Shown here: one piece after another, positions 50,502 to 60,960 of the stretch
How positions within the stretch are numbered: the stretch's first letter is position 1
How the letters are laid out: every line of letters starts with the position of its first letter
Source: Sinonovacula constricta
Lineage: Eukaryota > Mollusca > Bivalvia > Cardiida > Solecurtidae
Direction: 5' to 3'
Length of the DNA stretch: 64,000 nt
NCBI GenBank assembly: GCA_007844125.1
Contig: CM017563.1
Coordinates: 1,216,083 to 1,280,082 of the forward strand
The notes under the pieces: generated by a model
Database searches by the model: none
Told to the model about the DNA's origin: nothing
What the model saw: only the letters and a program-made list of their open reading frames with translations
Position numbers and translations under genes: made by a program

Positions 50502-52077
50502 CTTCGCTTTGAATTGACTGTATTTCCCTTCTGGTAGCCTTCATGTCATTCACTACACCTTCAATGTTTAAAATCTGCGACCTGTGTTCCTTCACTTCAC
50601 ATTTAAGTTCTGACATCCCCGAACTGTGTTCCTTCACTTCACCTTTAAGTTCTGATATCCCCGAACTGTGTTCCTTCACTTCACCTTTAAGTTCTGAAAT
50701 CCCCGAACTGTGTTCCTTCACTTCACCTTTAAGTTCTGACATCCCCGAACTGTGTTCCTTCACTTCACCTTTAAGTTCTGATATCCCCGAACTGTGTTCC
50801 TTCACTTCACCTTTAAGTTCTGAAATCTCCGAACTGTGTTCCTTCACTTCACCTTTAAGTTCTGAAATCCCCGAACTGTGTTTCTTCACTTCACCTTTAA
50901 GTTCTGATATCCCCGAACTGTGTTCCTTCACTTCACCTTTAAGTTCTGAAATCCCCGAACTGTGTTCCTTCACTTCACCTTTAAGTTCTGACATCCCCGA
51001 ACTGTGTTCCTTCAGTTCACCTTTAAGTTCTGATATCCCCGAACTGTGTTCCTTCACTTCACCTTTAAGTTCTGACATCCCCGAACTGTGTTCCTTCACT
51101 TCACCTTTAAGTTCTGATATCCCCGAACTGTGTTCCTTCACTTCACCTTTAAGTTCTGAAATCTCCGAACTGTGTTCCTTCACTTCACCTTTAAGTTCTG
51201 AAATCCCCGAACTGTGTTTCTTCACTTCACCTTTAAGTTCTGATATCCCCGAACTGTGTTCCTTCACTTCACCTTTAAGTTCTGAAATCCCCGAACTGTG
51301 TTTCTTCACTTCACCTTTAAGTTCTGAAATCCCCGAACTGTGTTCCTTCACTTCAACTTTAATTTCTGAAATCCCCGAACTGCGTTCCTTCACTTCACCT
51401 TTAAGTTCTGAAATACCCGAAGTGTGTTCCTTTACTTCACATTTAATTTCTGAAATCCCCAAACTGTGTTCCTTCACTTTACCTTTCAGGTCTGAAATCT
51501 TCGAACTGTGTTTTTTGAGTGTCTGTTCAATTTCTTGGAGAATATCATCATTACGTTTCCAATTTTCAAGTGCCTTCCTCCATTCATCACCGTTGACAAC
51601 TTCCTCTTTTTCTACTGTATCAATTAAATCCTTAAGCTGAATGTTGGTGCCAAATTCTAATTGAGCTTTCTTTAGTGCAGAATCTATTAATTTCCAATTT
51701 TTCACAAATTCAACTGTGTCCATGGATAGATGGCATACGTGAGCAAATAAAGCGTTTCTGAGGTCACGTATGCCATCCAATGCTGTTCTTTGTGAGGAAT
51801 TGCGTGGGATAAGTAAGTTTAAAATGATGCAAATCAGTGTTATATCGAGACTTTCGATGTCTGAATGTGGAAACAACTTGACCCACTGACTGGCGTTTAA
51901 TATACGTTTGTTACGTAAATCAGTAAGTTCCGTTTTCTTTGAGGCTAAAAACTGATCCAAGGAATCAGGACTATAACTGTTCTTCAAGAATTCTTTCAAA
52001 ATTGACAGACCACCTTCTATCAAGAGTCGGATGCACTTGTGCCAATTGGTCCTTTCTGGCAAATTAGGGGCTGCCAT
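50502..52077 (-). CDS. HEPN-coiled-coil-NACHT protein, exon 1
   Basis: First coding exon. The ATG at 52077 lies in a strong context (ACAAGATGG). Residues 1 to about 160 form an alpha-helical domain that resembles the HEPN domain of DZIP3-like proteins, with DGIRDLRNALFAHV at 101-114 holding an intact R107-N-x4-H113 motif. In other HEPN proteins this Rx4-6H motif is the RNase active site. Whether this copy is an RNase is inference. Residues 191-512 are 23 tandem 14-residue units (SSGISELKGEVKEH), predicted coiled coil. Exon 1 ends in phase 1 at 50502 before GTAATA. Splicing to 45352 adds the NACHT and LRR-like part. Reading through the donor gives only a short tail and a stop (537 codons), so an intron-retained, NACHT-less form is conceivable. 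The plus-strand 365-codon frame over the repeat is a shadow. Confidence 0.9.
50542..51507 (-). repeat. 42-bp coding minisatellite, 23 units of 14 residues
   Basis: The 966 bp encode exactly 23 in-frame units. Outer units are more diverged (SSKISDLKGKVKEH first, RSQILNIEGVVNDM last) and the centre is nearly uniform. The series of variant units 7-12 (KKH, KEH, SSEIS, SSGIS, SSGMS ...) is repeated as units 15-20, indicating an eight-unit (336-bp) block duplication. Heptad a/d positions fall on I, L, V and H. Confidence 0.95.
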
Positions 52078-52110
52078 CTTGTTTGACTATATCCAGGGAC
52101 CTGAAGTGTA
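52055..52110 (-). promoter_or_regulatory. Start region of the HEPN-NACHT gene
   Basis: On the minus strand the start codon lies in AAACAAGATGGCAGC, a YY1-like motif, as at 509-521. About 26 bases upstream is TACACTTCAG|GTCC, which could be a 3' splice site of a 5' UTR intron. No TATA box is evident. The transcription start cannot be placed. Confidence 0.25.
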
Positions 52111-52496
52111 CAAAAATATTTTAGTATTATAAAGAATTCTCATCAGAATTTTCAACTTGGAATCCAGCACTACTAATGTGGAAAACATAGAGGCTCCATT
52201 TAGTGATATTATCGGATATTTTATCAATACCTACTGATTTATTTGTATTTATTGAATTGTAAACTTGACACTGATTTAAACATGCAAGCAAAATATGTCA
52301 TCAATTGTCATTGTATTGTTTAGATTCAATTCAATGCTTATTTTTAATTATCTCTAATAAAAGAAAGTCCATACGTAAAGTTGTATTAACTCCAATGTTA
52401 TTACTTAAAGTTGTGATGTTGAGTCTTGGTGAAGGCAAAGGCGTTAAATGTAAAAATGGCTTTTAGCTGACCCGTGGTGCATATTTATGTCTATTT
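52111..52496. other. 5' flank of the HEPN-NACHT gene
   Basis: AT-rich, no recognised element. Confidence 0.4.
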
Positions 52497-52638
52497 AAGA
52501 AATAGTTCACATCACTTCGGGCCCTATGGCATTATATGGACTTGCTAGTCAGAGTAATATGGACCGAAGCACACTCTCTCGGCTATCTAACTAGCCCATA
52601 AAAGGCCAAAGGGCCTGAAGTGCTGTGAACTATTTCTT
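52497..52638. mobile_element. Inverted-repeat (MITE-like) element with 28-bp arms
   Basis: Left arm AAGAAATAGTTCACATCACT... (52497-52524) and right arm, in reverse complement, AAGAAATAGTTCACAGCACT... (52638-52611) agree at 26 of 28 positions and end in GGGCCC / GGCCC. The 86-bp core has no open frame. The structure suits a miniature inverted-repeat transposon or a foldback element. A clear target-site duplication is not visible. Confidence 0.6.
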
Positions 52639-52778
52639 ATATTATACCGGACGGTTTTTCATAACTGTATTGACAAGTTTCCATATACTAAAAATTCTTT
52701 ATTGTTTGTGAACACCTTTTTGTACGTATTTTACAATTCATATGTGCGTATTTTTTTACTAATCGTGAAAGTCGATAG

Positions 52779-52822
52779 ACCCGGTCTATAAAAAGTTTAT
52801 GGACCGGTAAAAAAGACCGGGT
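52779..52822. repeat. Nested alternative hairpins
   Basis: ACCCGGTCT (52779-52787) pairs perfectly with AGACCGGGT (52814-52822). An inner pairing of CCGGTCTATAAA (52781-52792) with TTTATGGACCGG (52796-52807, one mismatch) shares the same left arm. The two stems exclude each other. Confidence 0.6.
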
Positions 52823-54796
52823 GTGCAGAATAGCGGTTTCTCATCGGTCTACATTGATAATAGTGGACCACTTAGTGAGCAATCATATTATACAGCAAAA
52901 TTATGTGAGGTATAATATCTTTTTTTATATATAACCAAATATTTTTTTTTGAAGAGTTTTATTTGTTATATTTTCATAACATAAAAATGTATGCAGATAA
53001 AAACAAATTCAGGTAGCAAGCAAGCTGCACTCTACAAGAGTCATACAAGAACGATTGATGCAAAGCATGAAAGGTGATGAAAACAAATTTTAAAACAAAT
53101 TGGATGTACATTATTTAAACTTTATTTTATTATTTAAACTTTATATTTTATTTGTAAGTTGAACCATAGTTTACTTTGACATGTATGTCTTTCTGTATAA
53201 AATGATCCTTTTGATGACCTCAACAATTAAAGAAGTAGAATTTCATAACAGTATATGATTAATGGATGCAATATAAAGATAACAACTTGTGCATGCCATA
53301 TAAAAAGGTTATATATTGATGTATCATTACAATCTCAAACAATGATAGGCTAAGTACCAAAATAATGAATGGATCCTACCTGAGATTAGAATGTATTAAA
53401 ATTCAAAGGCTTTAGGTAACAAGATCCAAATTACTATTTTTATTATGGTTAATATTTATCTGGTTTTGGCCTATCAACTATTAAAGGCAGACAAAAGTAA
53501 CAACTGTGCAATGTCATGTCAAGGACATGTAAAAAAACACATAGCACCTGGTTCCACTGACCTTAAAGCAAATAGCCCTGATTCATCATGACCTACTTGT
53601 CATGACCCTTTGGCCAATATCCCTACATAGTTCAATCATGATGGACTATGGTGTTCTCTATTTATCAATTAGAAACAAATATCACATTAACCTTCAATCT
53701 TCATCATCATATTTCTTGTAGAGCTTATTTCTAACCAAACACTTATCAAACCAGGATAAACCATTTTCCCATTATGACCAATGTCACTACATAGTTAAAA
53801 TCAAAGGCTGAAACAGCCACAGTGGCGTCGCGCAATATAACTACTTAAACATGTTGATATAATGACCAAGGAAACAAAACTTAGAGATTAACAAAAGATT
53901 AACAAATAAACTGTACCTCTGTATCTGTAATCTAAGGTCTAAGGATGTTGTGGGTTTTTTTGCAATCGATAATGTAAGCATGTTTACAAAAAAGGCCAGC
54001 AGGGCATTCACACTAATAATTATATTTCCTGTAGTTTACCTAGAAAGTCCTAGATAAAATTGACCTTTTTCTTATTTGAAATTATTAGACAATATTTAAA
54101 AATATTTCAAAAATGTTCCGATTGAATAAATGTAAATATTCTAGATATATGTATTTTCTAGCATCATCACATTATATTTATTTTATAACTGTTTTCTGAA
54201 ATCACAAACACAATGTTAAATTCTGGCTTCTGTTTTCATATCACCCAACATTCCACTAATCAAAATGCATTCACAATTAAATTATACTTGAAAGGGAAAA
54301 ACTTTAAGAAAAACTAAAATACACTGTGCTTTCTATTAAATTAAATGACCATGTTTTTGCGCAGAAAGATTTATTTTGCTAATAAATTATTATCATTTCA
54401 AAATTATCAAATGCATTTTAGACTTTGAAGTAGGTGTACGAAACATGCAGGCGCGATATTGCAATTTATTTAGCATACGCCCCAGTGTCAAAATGTTGGC
54501 CTCACCTGATTGTTTGGCTGCATAAGTGTTTGGTCGGTTAAGCTGTTCTCAGATTTTGCTTATCTTTTCGTGAAATGCATCAATATTTCCACATTGACAA
54601 CATGTACATTTTGTAATTTATGGAAATTTCAGAATTATATATTGCGGCAAAATTAACTACCGCCGTACCAGCGAGGACCATCCTCAATCGACTAGCTCAC
54701 ATTTAACCATTTCCTCGTTTTTGTAAACACTAGCAATCACTAATGACACAAGCAATTATCAGTTGGTTTAGGTGTTACAGATTCCTCAGTATATGA
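52823..54796. other. AT-rich stretch, no gene recognised
   Basis: Long AT-rich region without credible open frames. Nothing recognised. Confidence 0.45.
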
Positions 54797-54944
54797 CACA
54801 CACGCACACACACACACACAAACACACACACGCACGCACGCACACACACACGCACACATGCACGCACGCACACGCACGCACGCATGCACACACACACACG
54901 CGCATGAACGCACGCACGCACACACATACACACACACACACACA
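54797..54944. repeat. (CA)n/(CACG)n microsatellite
   Basis: Interspersed CACA, CACG and GCACG words. Both-strand open frames of HT or CV dipeptides are artefacts. Confidence 0.96.
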
Positions 54945-55199
54945 GAGGCGAAAGAACGGACTTAAAACTTTACATTTTAAGTCTACTTTAGCTTCGTCGA
55001 AATTTCTTTTCCCGCATTTTCTGTGTTGTTTACAGACAGATTCAATGAGTTTGCGAGCGATTCCATTAGGACGTTTTTAGGTTTCTTTATTCTTTTCTGA
55101 ACCCGTGTTCTCAGTTTTGTTCTTTATTAATTTCCAATATCACTTTGAAAGTGAATTTTAACACAGCCTAACTTTAATAATGAAGATGTATCGCTTCGT
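54945..55199. other. Unassigned stretch
   Basis: Nothing recognised. Confidence 0.35.
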
Positions 55200-55441
55200 T
55201 TTCCAGCATGCATCTGTTGCAACACCTACAACCCCTAATAAGGTCTGTTCTTTCTGTTCCTTCTTGGGCTGGTAAAGATTGTAAATGATTCATTTGTCTG
55301 CAAAATTAGTTTAAAATGATTATGGGTTGTTAGGGTAAATTGTATTTATAATGCCTAAAAAAGTCAGTTGTAGAAGCTCATTTAAGCTTATGTTACTTGT
55401 TGAAATCTTGCCGACTCAAAATAAATACTATCCTATCCTAT
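55200..55441 (+). mobile_element. Possible LINE 3' tail
   Basis: The block ends with CTCAAAATAAATACTATCC then TATCCTATTC. This is a polyadenylation-type AATAAA followed by a short (CTATC)n repeat, as is common at the 3' ends of non-LTR retrotransposons. No coding remnant was found upstream, so the call is tentative. Confidence 0.3.
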
Positions 55442-56103
55442 TCATCAAAACGATTAATTTATAAATGATATTATCTTTTTCCGCATTGAAATCATGTGAA
55501 ATTTAAGTATTAGCTTTATTTGTACACCATTTTACTTTGCAATAACAGCAACAATCACCATAATTTATAATGAACAGATTATGAATAAAAATCAACAACA
55601 AATATTCTTGCAGCTATGACACTTATTAATCTGCGTACAAACTACTTCTTGATGTTGCGTTGTTCGGTGCAGAAATTAAACACAACACGATTCCTTTATG
55701 CTTTCGAGCTTCGCTCGATGCCATTAAAAATGGTATGTTAGATGACCAAACTACTAATAGTGATGAAAATGTTTCTTTGATTTAGTGAGAATTTCTGTTA
55801 TTCTGAATCATGCATTGATATTCTAAAAGCAGTTATGTTGTGGCATTAAATATTTACTTGAATAGTACTTTGCAGTAGATTTATTATGCAATACTTATTT
55901 GTTTGTTTGTTTCTGTGTGTATTGGGTTTATCGTCTAACCAACAGTATTTTATTTATCTGGAGGCGGTGTCCACTTGAAGCAGATATAGTGATGCCGTTA
56001 CTGTGTATAGCATTCCCTGGTGAACACCGAGGCATTTTAGGGTTCTTCCTCTAAGACTTAGAAATCGATTCAAACCAATTAAAGAAAATGTAGTATTGTA
56101 AAT
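55442..56103. other. Unassigned stretch
   Basis: No gene recognised. A small perfect hairpin, CGAGCTTCGCTCG, lies near 55702-55714. Confidence 0.4.

Positions 56104-56199
<96 letters not shown>
56104..56199. repeat. (TA)n microsatellite
   Basis: An almost pure TA repeat of about 95 bp with one TTT interruption near 56124. Cruciform-prone and a likely assembly weak point. Confidence 0.97.
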
Positions 56200-56200
<1 letters not shown>

Positions 56201-56269
56201 CATGATCCAAAAATAATATGTTTCAGGACTTATCTTGGTTTTGCATTTATATATATCGTGAAGATGGGA

Positions 56270-57035
56270 CATCACTGTGGCCTCTAAGCGTTTTCATATA
56301 GTTTTTCTAAAGTTTGACCTAGAGACATAGTTTCTGATCATACGTGGTCTTTTTACAAACTCACTAAGATTTCTTGCAGGCAAATAATATAACCATGGTT
56401 AGGGAAGATTTGGCCATAATGGTGTCTCTAGTGTCTCCACAAGGTTTATCTAAGATTTGACATAGTGACTTTTTTGACATCACGTGACCCATAAGTAACT
56501 CACTTAAGATTTCATGCAGACAAACAAGTTTAGTGAAGATTGGGCTATACATTTGGTCTTTAGTGTTTTCACAAGCATTTCTTCGGTTTGACGTATTGAC
56601 CCCACCTGTTCCAATAACAAAGTCATCCAAGATTTTATGCAGACAAACATTCTGACAAAGTTTGGTGAAGATTTGGCTATAAATGTGGCCTCTAGTGTGT
56701 TTAGAAACTTTTCACATCTGACCTACTTACCTTCTTTTTTGATCCCACGTGACGCAGTTATGAACTTATCTAAGATTAAATGCAGGCAACAACACTGACC
56801 AAGATTAGCGAAGATAGGCAAAAATAGGCCTCAAGTATGTTCATAACATGTTTCTAACATTTGACCTAATGCCCTGCTTTTTGAACCCACGTGACCCAGC
56901 TACCAAGTCCTACAACATTTTATGCAGACAAACATTTTGACCAGGTTTGGTGAAGATTGAGCTAAAACTATGGTCTCTAGTGTGTCCACAACTTTTTCCT
57001 AAAATTTAACCATTTGTCATACGTTTTGACTTCAG
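56270..57035 (+). mobile_element. Dispersed repeat, about five 145-bp units
   Basis: Same units as at 48.4-49.9 kb: CACGTGACCC (56482, 56889), CATGCAGACAAACA or TATGCAGACAAACATT (56513, 56634, 56921), and GTGGCCTCTAGTGTGTT (56684). No GCTCAGGTGAGCTAA end was found, so the copy is truncated. Confidence 0.7.
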
Positions 57036-57319
57036 GTGACCCAATAATCAATCGGTTACACAATTTACCGAAAGCGCCCAAATAACCAAAATCTATCGAA
57101 AGCGAAGTGGTGTGACTAAAACGAGTTTATAAAAGTATTTTTTAGTTATTAGTAATTCATTCTATAACGAAATGATTAAACCAAGCGTGCGACTCTTTTT
57201 TATAACCTCTACTTAACGCTAGAAGCCAAATTCAAGAAAGAAGATTAACCCAGTGCGACCGTATATTTTACACTAGCTTAACTCCTGAAAAGCAATTGTA
57301 ATTAACGTGTGTTTCCCCC
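57036..57319. other. Unassigned stretch
   Basis: Nothing recognised. Confidence 0.35.
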
Positions 57320-57655
57320 CTGGCCCTACCTGTCTACCTGTCTGTCTGCCTGCCTGCCAGCATGCCGTATTGCTTGCCTACATACCTTCCTACCTACTCA
57401 CCCACACTCATCTTTCCACCCATCCACCCAACCACCAACCCATCTATCCATCCATCCACCCACCCATCCATCCATCCCCCAATTCGTCCATGCATCCATC
57501 CATACATCCAACTTTTATCTATCTGTGTGTCTGTCTGTCTGTTTGTCTGTCTGTCGGTCGGTCCGTCCGTCCATCCATCCATCCATCCATCTATCTATCT
57601 ACAGCTGTCTTTATGCCTGCCTCCCTCCCTGCCTCCCTACATCCCTCCCTATCTA
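57320..57655. repeat. CTGY / CATC tetranucleotide low-complexity tract
   Basis: TGTCTGCCTGCC words pass into CATCCATCCACC (57415-57480), then TGTCTGTCTGTC and TCCATCCATCC (57525-57600). Three long open frames in both directions are by-products of the 4-bp periodicity. Confidence 0.93.
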
Positions 57656-57689
57656 AAACCCAAGCTACTTACCTACAATCAGTTCCGAA

Positions 57690-57905
57690 TGGATTTGGGG
57701 TGTGAGTGTGTCTGTGTAGGGAGACCAGACAGAGGATCAATAACCCAATTGAGGCCTTACTAGTATTTTGTAGGCTGTTGCTTTGAGGGGTTCGGAGTGA
57801 GTTTTTATATTCCTATGTAGGAAGCCATAGCTACAGTTAGCTTTTTGGGTTACTCTACTGATGTGTGTTTCCAAAGTCACGAGGTGATGTCTACCCTAAA
57901 TATCT
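57690..57905 (-). pseudogene. LINE reverse transcriptase C-terminal relic
   Basis: Minus-strand translation gives RVTQKANCSYGFLHRNIK, then THSEPLKATAYKILVRPQL, G-Y-stop, and SSVWSPYTDTLT. This KATAYKxLVRPQLEYxSxVWSP block is the conserved thumb region after the catalytic domain of CR1/Jockey-like retrotransposons. YLG sits about 50 codons before it in another frame. At least one frameshift and one stop make it dead. It may belong to the same family as 24700-24965 but is not collinear with it. Confidence 0.8.
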
Positions 57906-57992
57906 AGCTGAGGAGGTTGAAGCTAGCTGAGTACAATAAAGAAAATATTTTTTTCTGTACTGGTGTTTGGGGCCTAGTAACATAAATCATAT

Positions 57993-58030
57993 GGCGAAAC
58001 CACAGCCAAGGGAACGGGCTTGGGCGCACC

Positions 58031-58066
<36 letters not shown>

Positions 58067-58067
58067 A
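57993..58067 (+). rRNA. Orphan 28S rRNA fragment (about 75 bp)
   Basis: GCGAAACCACAGCCAAGGGA, then ACGGGCTTGG and AGCGGGGAAAGAAGACCCTG, then TTGAGCTTGACTCTAG match, in order, a highly conserved stretch of eukaryotic 28S rRNA (large-subunit domain V region). The only disturbance is GGCGCACC where GCAGAATC-like sequence is expected. Similarity stops abruptly on both sides, so this is not an rRNA gene. It may be an insertion of a processed fragment, a 28S-derived SINE head or a transposon passenger. Confidence 0.88.
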
Positions 58068-59323
58068 TTGGTTCCTTAGATTGTCCCAGTCATGGCTCCA
58101 TTTTCAATAGTAAAGAGATTATTCAGGAGGACATTTGATTACTTTTGGAAGGGAGTGTTAAATAGATGGCTGTATCATCAGCAAAAAAGCCTCATAGACG
58201 GTATATGTTTATCACAACTATTTCAAAGCTTAGTATAAAAGCATTTTAAAGCTGAAAAAGAAATACGTCCCTATACCAATGATAAAACAGTATTTTGAAC
58301 CATTGTTGCAAATCAACTACAACATCCATTATCAACAATTATATCCCTATCATAGCAAAGTATTTTACCAGTAGATTAATGTTCATGTTTGTACTCGTTA
58401 CAAGTCACGCGTTCTTTACCTTTCCCCGTAAGAAAATGTTGGCGGGGAGGGGGAATGAATCAATATCCATTTAACTTTATCGCAATGAATACTGGATAAA
58501 CATACACAGTTAGGACCCTAACTTCGACCTAAGCAGTGAATTTACGCGACACAATTTACTTTAAAAGCTTAGTATTTTATTTTAAACTTACATGTATGTT
58601 TTTCACAAAGGTACTCTTTAACCTGGTTCGTGGGTGATGGATTCCCTACCCATGGATCCATCCCTGATCCGACAGTTTGCCTATATCACATATATGTAAG
58701 AAATATCTCACCTCTGATTTAGGTATTTGCGCATAATTTCTGCAGAAAAATATCATACTTTAGTCTATGCTTCGACGATTTTTAACAATATCTTAATTTG
58801 AGGGCAGTAAAATTTGTTAACCAACACTTAAAATGTTCATTCTATCCAAGTCTATACATAAGAACAACTGGAATTCTTGCTAAAACAGACATTGGCGCCA
58901 CGGCAAACTATGGAAAATGGATAAGCTATAACATAAGTGGTCACGTGGTTTTCTTAGTTTAAACATAGCTAACTGTGCAGCGTCGCTCACATAGGAAATA
59001 CATATTTGTAATAACTTTCGTACCGTAAGGGTTCAACTTTCAGACAGGTGAAGGGCATCCTTAAACAACATTTTGCGAGACCTTTTCAGGTAAAATGGTT
59101 TATTATGATGTATAATGAAAATATTTTTGTCGTCCAAACTGTTGGATACCCTCTTTAATACCGCACCTCTTTATGTGCTTAGAAGCTTTGAATTAGGAAA
59201 CATCCATGTTATCACACGCCTGTTATGGACATGGATAAATCTAGCGGTTGGCCAAATTGAACTTTACAGCTAATGTCATCCATAATATCACACTGCAGTA
59301 TGAAATGAGTATCTACTGGTTTA
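58068..59323. other. Unassigned stretch with one relative of the 85-bp unit
   Basis: No gene recognised. GTCCAAACTGTTGGATACCC then TCTTTAA (about 59134-59160) is close to GTCCAAACAGTCGGATACCA then CCTTTAA of the 85-bp array at 37-40.6 kb. This looks like a single, diverged copy. Confidence 0.45.
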
Positions 59324-60960
59324 CCAGAACAGAACAGAACACTTTTATTTAAGACTTGTACAAACATACATCGTCTCACATAGTATTCAAATATAAAAAT
59401 AAGTTATTCAGTCACATGGTACACAATACATTGACATGGTACACAGTAAGTACATATTATGCCCCCCCCACCCCACCCCCCAAAAAAAAACAAAAAACAA
59501 CAACAAACAAACAACAACAACAACAAAAACAAAACAACAAAAGAAACTGCTTGAGAGTAATACATAAACTTTTTTTTTCGAGATTTTCTTTGTTGGTTTG
59601 ATTAAGGACAGTTTACTGATAATTTATGTTTAAATGATTGTTTCTGATAGTTACTGATTTTTTTTATTAAATTGTGCAACATTCTGGAGTTTTTTCGGTT
59701 TACCTGTATTCATTAGTTAACTCAATTTATAAACTGATGGTCCTCGGAAAAAATAATAATCTATATGAACCTTTCTCAACTCGTCATAAAGTGGGCATAT
59801 CAGTAAAAAATGTTGAACATCGTCGTTACCTCTGATATTACAACAATTACATAGGCGTTCATTGCTGGGCACAAAGTTGTTTCCAAAACGACCTGTCTGA
59901 ATTCTCAATAAGTGAGCTGATATTTTCAGTCTTGTAAATGAAAGCGAATATCATTAGGCAGTATGTCCAGATATGATTCGTACTTAAAGCATGATTTAAA
60001 AACTGTGTATTATTCCAGGATCGGACTTTGTCCTATAGACGCCTTCCATTCCTTCCATTCCTGTATGTAACAGTCAGCTATCGTTCGTTTTACACATTTA
60101 CATCCAATACATCAACATTGTCGAAAGCATAAGAGTATCCATAATTATCCAGCCGGTTCTTACAATTAAAGACCCAATTTACCTTTCCTCTATTGCAGTC
60201 TGCTAAGGCTACCTTATAACTACTTCTTAATACTTTCTTTTCGCTTTTTACTAATTTGCACCAATATTTTACAAGTATTACGTATCTATTTACATAAAGC
60301 GGGTAGCTTCCTAATTCTCCAAAAACGGCTGTGAAGCTACTGTTTCCTCGAACATCGAGAATTCTTTTGCAGAACTTGAGATGCAGTCTTTTTATATTGG
60401 TTGTGACTTTGTAAAGCCTGATACCTCTGTTGGGTAATTCAAATTAGGTTCAACAAACGCATCAAAAAGCTGACACAATAACTGTGGATTTACTGGAATG
60501 TTTTTGTAATTAATTAATAATACTTTTAGTGCATTTAGTGATTTCCCAAATATTTTTCATTGTTATGAAGCGCAAAAGATCCGGTATCGTGAAAACAGTA
60601 CCTAAATAATTGAAATCATTTACTACCTCAATAACCTATTTTACCATTATTATTTATTTCAATTAACCTATTAATACCATTATAGGACCAATTCTCGTTT
60701 GCAGTTATTTTTCCTCTTTCTCTGAAAACAACTATTTTTGTCTTCTCACAATTAAGCTTTAAACCCAACTTATTACAATATTCATAAAATATGTCCTGAT
60801 TTCTCTGTAATTCATACAGCGTTTCCACAAACACAACCATATCGTCTGCAAACAGAACGGTTGTTTAAATAAAGTCATCTAGGCTTATACCTATCCCGCC
60901 ATTGCTTCATGGCTCATTTACCATAGTGAATGTTACAGACAATAAGTTTATAACTGAGCT
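59324..60960 (-). mobile_element. 5'-truncated LINE (non-LTR retrotransposon)
   Basis: Read on the minus strand, the order is as follows. RT catalytic VLFADDMVVFVETLYELQ (about 60857-60804; FADD 60852-60841), EEYC-like FYEYCNKLGLKLNCEKTK, and the linker LHLKFCKRILDVRG (about 60390-60345) come first. A zinc-knuckle-like end, NERLCNCCNIRGNDDVQHF with CPLYDELRK (59860-59770), follows. Then come AATAAA (59349-59344) and a (TTCTG)n tail at 59341-59324. Upstream GGIGISLDDF is visible to about 60890. It carries stops and frameshifts and lacks the endonuclease, so it is inactive. The homology stops near 60960. Clade uncertain. Confidence 0.85.
59460..59545. repeat. Poly-C and (CAA)n low-complexity tract
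   Basis: C runs at 59463-59480, then CAAAAAACAACAACAAAC text. It lies in the 3' UTR of the LINE relic. Confidence 0.85.

Noticed and set aside
50543..51640. 365-codon plus-strand open frame (FTSPLSSDIPELCS repeats)
   Set aside because: It is the antisense of the 42-bp coding repeat of exon 1. The 14-codon period keeps it open. The minus strand has the HEPN domain, start context and splice site.
54740..55080. Frames rich in HT or CV over the CA repeat
   Set aside because: Microsatellite artefacts. The same applies at 27633-27963.
57307..57763. Three long plus-strand frames of about 115-133 codons
   Set aside because: They translate tetranucleotide repeats ([16 protein letters not shown]).
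57993..58067. Start of an rDNA repeat
   Set aside because: The match ends abruptly on both sides and the flanks are unrelated to rDNA, so it is an orphan fragment.
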